Below, in pieces: positions 35,615 through 43,943 of a stretch of 64,000 nucleotides of DNA. Source of the stretch: Acidobacteriaceae bacterium (GTDB lineage Bacteria; Acidobacteriota; Terriglobia; Bryobacterales; Bryobacteraceae); contig JAFATG010000271.1 in NCBI GenBank assembly GCA_019244055.1, positions 1-64,000 on the forward strand. The letters are read 5' to 3'. The translations under genes were made by a program, and so were the position numbers. Within the stretch, counting starts at the first letter, position 1, and each line of letters opens with the position of its first letter. The notes beneath the pieces were generated by a model. It was not told the origin of the DNA, searched no databases, and saw only the letters and a program-made list of their open reading frames with translations.

Positions 35615-36850
35615 TCACGCCTGCAGATCGCCATCATCGACTGTGTCGTCCACATTCACAAGCTTGCCGGGATTCGTGCGATTGTCGGGGTCAAGTGCCT
35701 TCTTAATTGTCCTCATCACGTCTACGGCGGGGCCGTGCTCTTCGGCGAGATACTTCATCTTTCCGATTCCGATGCCATGCTCGCCGGTGCAGGTACCGGA
35801 CATCCCAAGGGCTCGCTCTACAGTTTGCTCGGAGAATCGGCGGGCCTCCTCCATTTCCAGCGGGTTATTGGGGTCGATGACACAGTGGACATCAAAATTT
35901 CCGTCTCCCACGTGACCAACGATTGTGGCGGGAAACGAAAATGCGCGAGGTCTTCCCTGGTTAAGGCAATACACTCAGCGAGCCTGGCGATCGGTACGCA
36001 CACGTCCGTAGTGAGCACCTCGGCTCCGGGACGCAGAGCGCGCGATGCAAAATAGGCGTTGTGACGCCCGCTCCACAGTTGTTCTCTATCTTCTAGACTA
36101 GTTCTCCATTCGAAGCTGCGAGCGCCGTGCTCTACAGCAATGGATTGCAGCAGTTCGGCCCGATTTTCGACGTCGCGCTTGTCCATACCATGAAACTCAA
36201 AAAACACCGTGGGGAGTATGGGCAAATCAATCCTGGAATATCGGTTTATGGCCTCCACTTGCTTGGCATCCAAAAGTTCGACCCGCGCGGGGCGGCTCCT
36301 AAGTGAAGGCCCTCGACAACGGTTTCGACGGCATCCCGCACCGTTGCAAACGAGCAGACGGCGACCGACACGGCCTCCGGCATGGATGTAGGCGAAGCGT
36401 CACTTCGGTCAGGATGCCCAGCCTTCCCTCAGAGCCGACGAAAAGATGTGTCAGATCGTATCCGGCAGAGGATTTCCGCGCGCGGCTGCCCGTGTGAATC
36501 ACGCGCCCGTCAGCGAGTACCACCGTTCTCACGCATCGTTCCGTAACGCACTGCGGTAGTGCCGGAAGCGCGTGCTTGCTATACCTCCGATGGTGGCGTC
36601 GGCTCCCGGATCCACAAAGAACGTTAAACCCGGTGTCCTTCAAAGCTTTCACAAGTTGGACACGCGTGAGGCCCGCCTCAACAGTCGCGTCGCAGTCTTC
36701 TACGCTGATCCGGAGGATTTTGTTTAACTCGCGGAGGTCTATCGCAATACCGCCGCGTATAGCGTTGACATGACCTTCCACTGAGGTGCCCGCCCCGCTG
36801 AACTGAAACAGGTGGCATGTCGCTATGCTACGGAACTGGAAAGCTGGAAT
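35615..36850 (-). pseudogene. Decayed FAD-linked oxidase (GlcD/D-lactate dehydrogenase type)
   Basis: On the minus strand the protein is readable only by switching frames several times. [13 protein letters not shown] and CDATVEAGL lie in one frame, [17 protein letters not shown] in a second, [14 protein letters not shown] in a third. [35 protein letters not shown] returns to the first, then LLDAKQVEAIN-type sequence, and finally TIVGHVGDGNFDVH and CTGEHGIGIGKMKYL. These are the FAD loops and C-terminal His/Glu motifs of D-2-hydroxyacid dehydrogenases. About 90 N-terminal residues before GAGTS are also missing. It probably once served the neighbouring sugar-acid cluster. Confidence 0.88.
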
Positions 36851-36945
36851 CGATTCCGGAAACTTGGACCCGATTCGGTACACCCCAAGTCCGCTGTGGA
36901 ACGCAATTCAGGATCGTCAACAAACCGAGTATAGAGTAGAAGACT

Positions 36946-38640
36946 ATGAACAACGAAAATCTGGCATCGCGGCGTGATTTGCTGAAAGGAGCGGCGATGC
37001 TGACATCAATCGCGGGCGCGCCGCACGTCCTCGGGGCCCAATCCGGCGCATCGGTGAACGCGAGCGGAGATAAAATCGTCGCCGCCGATTCGCGGAATGT
37101 CGTTGAAACGACAGCGGGCAAAGTGCGTGGATATTCACATAACGGCATTCATATCTTCAAGGGCATTCCGTACGGTGCCTCGACCGCCGGAAAGAACCGC
37201 TTTATGCCGCCAGAGAAGCCCCAACCGTGGACGGGTATTCGCAGCGCACTCTGGTTTGGCGAAGTGGCGCCATATGGGCCGCGTGCTGGATGGCATTCGG
37301 ACGAGAACGCGTTCATGTTCCAGTGGAATGACGGCCAGCCGGGCGAAGATTGCCTGCGGATCAATCTGTGGACACCGGCCACCAACGATCACCGAAAGCG
37401 GCCTGTGATGGTATGGCTGCATGGTGGCGGGTACTCAGCCGGTTCGGGACAGGAATTGCTGTCCTATGATGGCGAGAACCTGGCTCGCAGGGGCGACGTT
37501 ATCCTGGTGTCGCTTAATCATCGTCTAAACACGTTTGGCTATCTCGATCTCTCGACGTTTGGTGGCGAGAAGTACGCGACTTCGGGGAACCTGGGGATGC
37601 TCGATATCGTCGCGGCGCTGGAGTGGGTACGGGACAACATTCCCGCTTTCGGAGGCGATCCGAATACTGTGATGATTTTCGGCCAGTCGGGTGGTGGGGG
37701 GAAAGTTAACACATTAATGGCGATGCCGTCGGCGCAAGGTCTGTACCACCGTGCCTGTGTGCAGAGCGGCTCGATTCTGCAAGTCAACAATCCTGAGGAT
37801 TCCGCGAAACTCGCTGCAGCCGTGTTGGCGGAGCTGAACATCTCGAAGAACAACATCGACCAGATCCAGATGATTCCGATGGAGCGATTGCTCGAAGGGG
37901 CGTTCGCGGCCCAGCGAATCATCACGCCACAGCGTTCGGGACCGCCGAGTTTCCGGCGCATAGGCCGCCAGCTCGGTTGGGCCCCGGTCGTCGATGGCAA
38001 GGTGATTCCCGTGGAGACTTGGGATCCAAAAGCTCCCGATATGTCGGCGGGCGTTCCGCTCATGGTCGGAACGGTACTGAACGAGTTTGTCAACGGCATC
38101 GGCAATCCCGATGCCTTCTCGATGACCAATGAGCAGCTCTCGGAACGATTGAAGCCGGTTTGTAGGGGACGGGAGCAGCAAGCAATCGATTTAGCGCGGC
38201 AATTGTTCCCGAAGAGCAAACCGTTTCAGCTTTACTCGATCATTCTGACGTCTTCGGTACGCGGCAGCGCGGTAAAGCAGGCGAGTCTCAAAGCCGATCT
38301 GGCAAAAGCGCCGGCCTACAATTACTGGTTCCAGTGGCAGACGCCCATACTGGATGGGCGTCCGATGGCGTTCCATTGCTCCGAACTGAGCTTCTGTTTC
38401 GATAACACAGACCGCTGCGAAACGATGACAGGAGGCGGCGAGCGGGCGCGCTCTCTCGCCGCCGCGGTGAGCGAGGCCTGGATTCGTTTCGCGCGGACTG
38501 GCGATCCGAGTCACGAAGGCTTGCCCGAGTGGCCTGCATTCACGGCTGACAAGGCGCCGACGATGATTTTCGACGACCGCTGCAAGATCGAAAACAATCC
38601 TGACGGCGCGCTGCGAGCACTGATGGACTCGGTGTCCTAG
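36946..38640 (+). CDS. Tat-exported type B carboxylesterase
   Basis: 564 aa. The N-terminus has a twin-arginine signal (SRRDLLKGAAML) with AQ cleavage near residue 28. The alpha/beta-hydrolase domain shows the oxyanion segment WLHGGGYSAGSG, the nucleophile elbow MIFGQSGGGGK (GQSGG replacing GESAGG), TVLNEF near the acidic residue and HCSELSFCFDN with the catalytic His. Likely hydrolyses esters outside the cytoplasmic membrane, for example acetyl groups on polysaccharides, which would suit the neighbouring glycosidase cluster; this is inference. Confidence 0.9.
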   Translation: MNNENLASRRDLLKGAAMLTSIAGAPHVLGAQSGASVNASGDKIVAADSRNVVETTAGKVRGYSHNGIHIFKGIPYGASTAGKNRFMPPEKPQPWTGIRSALWFGEVAPYGPRAGWHSDENAFMFQWNDGQPGEDCLRINLWTPATNDHRKRPVMVWLHGGGYSAGSGQELLSYDGENLARRGDVILVSLNHRLNTFGYLDLSTFGGEKYATSGNLGMLDIVAALEWVRDNIPAFGGDPNTVMIFGQSGGGGKVNTLMAMPSAQGLYHRACVQSGSILQVNNPEDSAKLAAAVLAELNISKNNIDQIQMIPMERLLEGAFAAQRIITPQRSGPPSFRRIGRQLGWAPVVDGKVIPVETWDPKAPDMSAGVPLMVGTVLNEFVNGIGNPDAFSMTNEQLSERLKPVCRGREQQAIDLARQLFPKSKPFQLYSIILTSSVRGSAVKQASLKADLAKAPAYNYWFQWQTPILDGRPMAFHCSELSFCFDNTDRCETMTGGGERARSLAAAVSEAWIRFARTGDPSHEGLPEWPAFTADKAPTMIFDDRCKIENNPDGALRALMDSVS

Positions 38641-38701
38641 CTACGCACGTTGCCGCCGCAGATTAATGCGCTTTCAATTCCTCCTTCGGACTGCCGGGGT
38701 A

Positions 38702-38993
38702 CTACTGACCACTCGTGATAGCCGGATCGGGCCAATACATTCGCATAAACAACATGAACTCGCATTATTATTCTCGTTTGTTGGCTGAGCCGCCCCTAGC
38801 CAGTTGTAGAATTGCTTCGGATCGGAGGGCAGTGTTGCTTGTACATAAATTTTCAACGAATGGTCAGGGTTCAGACAGGCCTCGTGCCCTTGTGCTGTGC
38901 TCAGCGTATTGTAGGTCACGTGTACGTTGTCAACCAGTGTCCATCGTGATGGACCAGAACCCGTTAACGTCTATGGGCGGGGCGGTTGCTGTC
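38702..38993 (-). pseudogene. DUF1214 C-terminal remnant
   Basis: Minus-strand pieces in different frames line up with the C-terminus of DUF1254/DUF1214 proteins: PPIDVNGFWSITMDTG followed by a stop, then NPDHSLKIYVQATLPSDP ... FYNWLGA, then after another frame change EFMLFMRMYWPDPAI. The usual order FWS.TMY - DGSL.IYIQ - NWLPAP - LRLYWP is preserved. Most of the protein is missing upstream, where the mobile-element debris begins. Function lost. Confidence 0.7.
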
Positions 38994-39063
38994 TGATGTT
39001 CCTGGGCCATCGAACGCCATGACCATAGGCCGCTGTCAACAGCGAAGGCAGACATTCCCCCCT

Positions 39064-39193
39064 CTGCCATTCCCTCCTGTAAGGAATGATTTTCCAATCG
39101 CGGTCTGGTCCGTCAAGGTTGCGCGAAGCGCGCCGAAGGGAAACGTTGAGGGGTGATCGCGATTCGGTAGGTTTGAGTGGGAGGGAATGGCAG
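39064..39193. repeat. 130-bp element bounded by 14-bp inverted repeats
   Basis: CTGCCATTCCCTCC at 39064-39077 is the exact reverse complement of the 14 bases at 39180-39193, enclosing 102 bp with no ORF of note. This has the form of a MITE or of transposon-end debris. It lies between the DUF1214 remnant and the IS110 remnant. No clear target-site duplication was identified. The flanks 38994-39063 and 39194-39429 show nothing else recognisable. Confidence 0.5.
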
Positions 39194-39429
39194 GTGTCCT
39201 CGCTATTGTGCATCATGATTCCTTGCTCTTGCTCCAGCTTCCATCCGCGCTCTGGTCGGCTGCTTCGCCGCACGCACATTGGGATCGGATCTGATCGAGT
39301 CGGCGCTGCTTACTGGATCGCGGTCTTGTTTTCCAACCCGTTTTCGTGTCGCAGTCGCCGAGGAAAATGCATTGCACAGCCAGGAGAGAGGACGAAGTTG
39401 CGTGCCCACCTGTAGTTCAAGCCACTGCT

Positions 39430-40073
39430 GGTTCTGGTTGTGGGCATCGGGTAGAACGGTCGGTATTGCCGCTGCGAAACCCACAATCGATGTAGCAGTA
39501 TTGCGAGTTTACGCGCAACCGCCTTGCGTTTAGATCCTTTCCCGCCGCGTTGGGACAAGTCCAATCGCCAGCAACGATATCCTAGCGGCTTCGCAATCCC
39601 CCTCGCTGTGTTGATCAGCAGCGTCCGAGCTCGGAGGAGTGCCGCCCGTGCTCGAATAAGGCTCAGGTCGCGCCGCGATTCAGCGGAACGGTGTCGAATT
39701 GGACAAAGAATAGATAGATCAACGCGAGCATATCGCGCCAACTTGAGAGCATGTTCTTGTCGCTCTTCTTCGTGCTGCCCGTAATGGCCGCCAATTCGCG
39801 GACATTAGCCATTATCACGTCATGGGTGAGTTCGGTCAGCAAGGCGCTCACCCAGAGAGAATGCGTGCCGGCTTCGAGTGCAACACGCGCACATTGCAGG
39901 CCATCGAAGCGCGCTACAAGCGCTTGCTGCGTAAGTTTAACGCGGTCTTCATGGATGATCTCACCATCCTTATCCAAGATGCAGACTTGAGCCCATCGAT
40001 CACCCAGGTCCAATCCAATCGTGAACTTACCGTGCTCGGCGTTGCGCGCCCGAGGTTCCGGCTGTTTCCGCAT
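39430..40073 (-). pseudogene. IS110-family transposase, frameshifted and internally deleted
   Basis: The N-terminal DEDD-type domain is readable from 40073 (FTIGLDLGDRWAQVCILDKDGE, RVALEAGTHSLWVS, KKSDKN). A single missing base near 39750 then shifts the frame to KLARYARVDLSILCPIRHRS and RARTLLINTARGIAKPLG. The sequence then jumps directly to the terminal RGGKGSKRKAVARKLAILLHRLW, so the whole serine-containing C-terminal domain is gone. The element cannot transpose by itself. Ends of the insertion were not defined. Confidence 0.85.
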
Positions 40074-40597
40074 TACCTGATCTCCTTTTCGGCGGAATTT
40101 ACCAGGTCGTATTCACTGCGACCTGCTCATCCCATCTGGATTGAAGCCATCCAATACCTCAATATGGAACCGCTGCGCGAACACAAGAAGGAAGCACTCC
40201 GAAAGCTGGGAGACGCAGCGTGAAGGTCTCTACAGGACTGACCAGCGCCAGGCGCTCCCAAGCCGCCCTTGCCCTGGACCCCATCCCGGCTCACACCAAC
40301 GCCGAAATGCCTCACATCCAATTTGCAGAACTTGATAAGCACGCTCGAGAAAGGCCAGACGCAGAAACGCTGCCGCCGCTTGGGGAACCGTCTGCTGAGG
40401 GAACATCTCCGCGCTCCGTTGTTGCGGGTTCGCGCCACTGGACAACTCGGCAATACATTACATTCCTAGCGCGGGGAGATCGCCTGCATGTGGCGCTTCA
40501 CCCGCAACGGCATCACTGCGCGTTAAGGTAATGTGTCCTTGAGATCAGTCCGAGGCGACTCTGCCCCATTAAGTGTGTAGAGCCGACAGATAGCCTT
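40074..40597. other. Gene-free stretch between IS110 remnant and tRNA-Ala
   Basis: No convincing gene in either orientation. The plus frame ending YLNMEPLREHKKEALRKLGDAA at 40223 has a protein-like tail but no plausible start outside the transposase remnant. The overlapping short ORFs have proline/arginine-rich shadow composition. Probably degraded insertion debris. Confidence 0.5.
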
Positions 40598-40673
40598 TGG
40601 TGGACGGCATGGGATTCGAACCCACGACCCCCACGTTGCGAACGTGGTGCTCTCCCAGCTGAGCTAGCCGCCC
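40598..40673 (-). tRNA. tRNA-Ala (anticodon CGC)
   Basis: On the minus strand the acceptor stem GGGCGGC pairs with GCCGTCC (one G-U pair), followed by A and an encoded CCA. The D arm carries GCTCAGCTGGGAGAGC, the anticodon stem CCACG/CGTGG encloses TTCGCAA (anticodon CGC), and the T arm reads GTGGGTTCGAATCCCAT. Length with CCA is 76 nt. Confidence 0.97.
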
Positions 40674-40786
40674 ACTCTCAAAGAAGCGCATCGAAACCCT
40701 TACCGCTCGTGCACTGCGGCATCGCCGCGACCCTCTCAATATACCAGCCTCCCCATGCTAGGATGGCTGTTCACTGTCCTCGCTCT

Positions 40787-41362
40787 ATGGTCCTCTCCGA
40801 CGTCGATGTTCGCCGCTACATTGAACGCGGTAAGATACGCATCTCTCCGGAACTTCCACCCGAGCAGTTCGGAAGCTGCTCGGTCGATTTCCGCTTAGGC
40901 CCCGAGTTCAGCGTGTTCGAGCACAGCCGCCATCCCTACATCGACGTGCGCGAGAAGAGCGCCATCCAGGACATTATGCGTACGGTCCAAGTAAAACCGG
41001 GCGAGCCGTTCATCCTCCAACCGCGCGAATTCGCTCTTGCTATCACGGAAGAAAGTTTGGAGTTGGACGATGACGTGCTCGGGCGTCTGGAAGGCCGCTC
41101 CAGTCTCGGCCGCATCGGTATCATCGTTCATGGAACGGCCGGCCTGTTCGATCCGGGCTGGCGCGGCAAAGCCACTCTGGAATTGAGCAATCTGGGCATT
41201 ATGCCGGTCGCGCTGTATCCGGGCATGCGCATCTGCTCGTTCACCTTTGAGCAGTTGTCGTCACCTGCGTCTGTGCCGTACTACAAGAAAGCCGGCAATA
41301 AGTACGCCGGGCAAACTCAGCCGCTCGCCAGCCGCCTCACTGCGGAAGTGAGCAAACCCTAA
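40787..41362 (+). CDS. dcd: dCTP deaminase
   Basis: A 191-aa trimeric-fold enzyme converting dCTP to dUTP. The start at 40787 gives the usual [18 protein letters not shown] beginning. Key motifs are [47 protein letters not shown] (active site with the catalytic Glu/Arg region) and [12 protein letters not shown] at the C-terminus. A monofunctional enzyme requires a separate dUTPase, and dut lies immediately downstream in convergent orientation, with the stop codons overlapping by 4 nt. Together with the ThyX-like gene this forms a dTMP-supply cluster. Confidence 0.94.
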   Translation: MVLSDVDVRRYIERGKIRISPELPPEQFGSCSVDFRLGPEFSVFEHSRHPYIDVREKSAIQDIMRTVQVKPGEPFILQPREFALAITEESLELDDDVLGRLEGRSSLGRIGIIVHGTAGLFDPGWRGKATLELSNLGIMPVALYPGMRICSFTFEQLSSPASVPYYKKAGNKYAGQTQPLASRLTAEVSKP

Positions 41363-41790
41363 CGCCCGGACGACCCGAATCCCCCGATTCCACGCACTGA
41401 TTCCGCCAGCTCCGTCTCCTGCCACTCGATCGCCTCGTATTTCGCAACCACCATCTGCGCGATCCGGTCACCCGCATGGATCTCATACGGCTCCTTGCCG
41501 AGATTGAGCAGGATCACCTTTAGTTCGCCTCTATAGCCGGGATCGATTGTGGCGGGTGCATTTGGCAAAGTGATCGCATGCTTCAGAGCCAAGCCACTGC
41601 GCGGTCGCACCTGCACCTCATAACCGCTAGGTATCTCGAGCGCAAGCCCGGTCGGAACAGCTTGCGGTATACCTGGCTCCAGAACCGTGCCGGTCACGCA
41701 GCGAATATCCATCCCGGCATCCTCAAGGGGTCCATGCGCGTATGCGGGTAAACAGGCATTCTTATTAAGTTTCTTAATTCGGATCAACAT
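41359..41790 (-). CDS. dut: Deoxyuridine 5'-triphosphate nucleotidohydrolase
   Basis: A 143-aa trimeric dUTPase producing dUMP and pyrophosphate. All five motifs are present: EDAGMDIRC (I), VRPRSGLA (II), [16 protein letters not shown] (III), GDRIAQMVV (IV) and [11 protein letters not shown] (V). I use the ATG at 41790, which gives the common MLIRIKKL start; the ATG at 41811 is the alternative. It is divergent from the ThyX-like gene (29 nt between starts), so both promoters must be very compact or overlap. Confidence 0.95.
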   Translation of the reverse strand: MLIRIKKLNKNACLPAYAHGPLEDAGMDIRCVTGTVLEPGIPQAVPTGLALEIPSGYEVQVRPRSGLALKHAITLPNAPATIDPGYRGELKVILLNLGKEPYEIHAGDRIAQMVVAKYEAIEWQETELAESVRGIGGFGSSGR

Positions 41791-41819
41791 GCGGGACGAA
41801 TCCGTTATCATAGCGGTTC

Positions 41820-43271
41820 ATGTCCGGAACGAGTACTGGTCCACGCTCCGAACACGGCCGCGTATTGACCATTGCGCCACTGCCGCCCGAGAAGCTTGCC
41901 TACGCTCTCGCCCGGTATAGCCGTTCTCCCGATTCCATCCGAGATTCAATCGAGTGGGTGCGCACCCATGACTCGGCCAAGTTTCTGGAAAGTTTTTATT
42001 TCCAGTACGGCCATGCCTCGATCCCCGATCTCGGCCACGTGACCGTATGCTTCGAAGGTGTTTCCGAACTCGCCGCCACGGAGATCGAAGACGAGCAGCT
42101 CTGGGACGGACAAGCTCGCAGCTCGCGATTCCAGGACTTCTCCAAAACGCGCGTGATCGTTCCACCTGAGTTAAGTGCGGACGAAACCGCCATTTATGAG
42201 ACGGCTGTCGCCCGGCTCCTCGATGCCTACAGAACTGTGCAGCGCGGCGTCGCCGAATATTTCGCCGGGCAGCTTCCGAAGCCACCGGACATGCGCGAGG
42301 ACGCATACCGACGTAATCTGGATGCGCGCGCCTTCGATGTGGCCCGTTACCTGTTGCCATTCGGCGTTCCTACCGGTGTCGGGCAGGTCACGAGTATCCG
42401 CACTCTGGAGAAGCAAGTCGGCCGCCTCAAAGCTTCCGAATTTCAGGAATTGCGCGACATCGGGGTTGAGCTCTCGCGCGCCTGCGCCGCATCGCCAGCC
42501 TGTATCTGGGACGGCAATACGGCCGAACCCGTCGCCCCTACCTTGGCTCGTCATGCTGAGGCGGACGAGTACGCCGTGCGCTTGCGCGCGGACTTAAGCG
42601 AATGGGCTGCCCATCATCTGCCTAAAAGTGAGAACATCTCTGGGCCTGCAGTTGATTTGATCGAGCCCTCTGATCACGTCGCCGATATCTGCGCCACGTT
42701 GCTGTACGCCGTTACGGACTGCCCCTATCGTGAGCTCTATAAAGCGGCCTGCGCTTGGCCAGCAGCGAGGCGTCAGGAAGTTCTACAAGTTGCGCTCGGC
42801 AAGCGGGGCCGCAGGGACGAATTGCCTCGCCAGTTCCGTTCGGCTCCTTATGTTTTTGACTTGATAATGGACATCGGCGCCTATCGCGATCTTCACCGGC
42901 ACCGTCGTTGCCAGCAGACACGTCAGCATTACACCAATCAACTTGGCTACGAATCTCCTGACGTATTGGCAAAGTGCGGTTTGGAGCAAGTCTATTCGGC
43001 TGCGCTCCAGACGGCGGATGAAACGATCCGTCGCCTGCCCCAGCCAGCCGCGCAGTACTTGCTCCCCTTAGCCGCGCGTTCGCGATTCCTGTTCAAGATG
43101 GATTTCGCCGAGCTGGAATACGTGTCGCGTTTACGCAGCGGAGTAAAAGGCCACTTCTCGTATCGGAGAGTGGCTTGGGAGATGAAGCAGGCGCTTGCGG
43201 CCCTCGATCCAGTGCTCGGTGGCTTGGTGCAGGCTACGCCGCCCTGGATCGAAGATCCCCTCAAGAGATGA
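41820..43271 (+). CDS. Two-domain ThyX-like (FAD-dependent thymidylate synthase family) protein
   Basis: 483 aa, about twice the length of classical ThyX, with two ThyX-like halves. In half one, FQYGHASIPDLGHVTVCFEG fits the fold, but the signature region reads GQARSSRFQDFS without RHR. In half two the signature is DLHRHRRCQQTRQHY, which keeps RHR but lacks the Ser spacing of canonical RHRxxSxxxxSxR. This long form exists in several phyla and is usually annotated as ThyX; whether it makes dTMP is not certain. Position beside dcd and dut supports a role in dUMP-to-dTMP conversion. Confidence 0.82.
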   Translation: MSGTSTGPRSEHGRVLTIAPLPPEKLAYALARYSRSPDSIRDSIEWVRTHDSAKFLESFYFQYGHASIPDLGHVTVCFEGVSELAATEIEDEQLWDGQARSSRFQDFSKTRVIVPPELSADETAIYETAVARLLDAYRTVQRGVAEYFAGQLPKPPDMREDAYRRNLDARAFDVARYLLPFGVPTGVGQVTSIRTLEKQVGRLKASEFQELRDIGVELSRACAASPACIWDGNTAEPVAPTLARHAEADEYAVRLRADLSEWAAHHLPKSENISGPAVDLIEPSDHVADICATLLYAVTDCPYRELYKAACAWPAARRQEVLQVALGKRGRRDELPRQFRSAPYVFDLIMDIGAYRDLHRHRRCQQTRQHYTNQLGYESPDVLAKCGLEQVYSAALQTADETIRRLPQPAAQYLLPLAARSRFLFKMDFAELEYVSRLRSGVKGHFSYRRVAWEMKQALAALDPVLGGLVQATPPWIEDPLKR

Positions 43272-43294
43272 GGGAAGATCCGCTGAAGAGATGA
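43251..43294 (+). repeat. Tandem duplication of the ThyX-like gene's last codons
   Basis: Two 21-bp units, 2 bp apart, each read GAA GAT CCx CTx AAG AGA TGA and so encode EDPLKR-stop. They differ only at two third-codon positions. The second unit lies beyond the first stop, and its end is 1 nt from the stop of nuoB on the other strand. Confidence 0.75.
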
Positions 43295-43295
43295 A

Positions 43296-43847
43296 CTAAT
43301 CGAGATTCAACGTCTTCCTAACGGTGCCCCGCTCGCTCTGAATTTTCTCCTGCAGCAGCATGATCGAATAAATCAATTGTTCCGGCCGAGGCGGGCAACC
43401 CGGCACGTACACATCTACGGGGATCACCTGGTTCACGGGAATTAAGGCGTAATTGCTGAACACGCCGGTTGACGTTGCACATGCTCCCATAGAGATGACC
43501 CACTTGGGTTCGGGCATCTGTCGATAGAGCTGCCGGATAACGGGCGCCATCTTAGTCGAAACTCTTCCGGCAATAATCATGAGGTCCGACTGCCGCGGTG
43601 ATCCACGAAAAACCTCTGCCCCGAAGCGGGCTGCATCGTATCGCGAGGCCATCATCGACATCATTTCGATCGCGCAACACGCTAACCCGAAAGTCATTGG
43701 CCAGAGCGAGTTCTTCCGAGCCCAATTGAGCGCGTTGTCCAGAGTGGTGGTGATCACGCTGTCACGAACCAATGCTGAGTCGTCCTGATCGGCCCGCGCG
43801 AACAACTCAGGCGGTTGGCTAAGTACGAAAGCTTCTGAGTCGCCCAC
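43296..43847 (-). CDS. nuoB: NADH-quinone oxidoreductase subunit B
   Basis: A 183-aa NuoB/20-kDa subunit that carries the N2 iron-sulfur cluster of complex I. The cysteine ligands are present in [20 protein letters not shown] and [11 protein letters not shown]. The family signature [13 protein letters not shown] is intact. Complex I genes usually lie in a nuoA-N operon; here nuoB stands alone between the ThyX-like gene and malQ, so it is a dispersed or extra copy, or belongs to a genome with scattered nuo genes. About 100 nt separate it from divergent malQ. Confidence 0.95.
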   Translation of the reverse strand: MGDSEAFVLSQPPELFARADQDDSALVRDSVITTTLDNALNWARKNSLWPMTFGLACCAIEMMSMMASRYDAARFGAEVFRGSPRQSDLMIIAGRVSTKMAPVIRQLYRQMPEPKWVISMGACATSTGVFSNYALIPVNQVIPVDVYVPGCPPRPEQLIYSIMLLQEKIQSERGTVRKTLNLD

Positions 43848-43943
43848 GGCTCAAGTATCCCATGTGCAAAACTCGCTCTGCAGCTTCCTGGCTGAACGAA
43901 TCGGGTATCTCGGCGACTCGCCGCCTAAAATCAGAAGTTACTA

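Noticed and set aside
37539-38219. 226-aa minus-strand ORF
   Set aside because: Shadow of the carboxylesterase gene.
40220-40531. 103-aa plus-strand ORF near tRNA-Ala
   Set aside because: No motif, no ribosome site and several overlapping frames of similar length; not supported as a gene.
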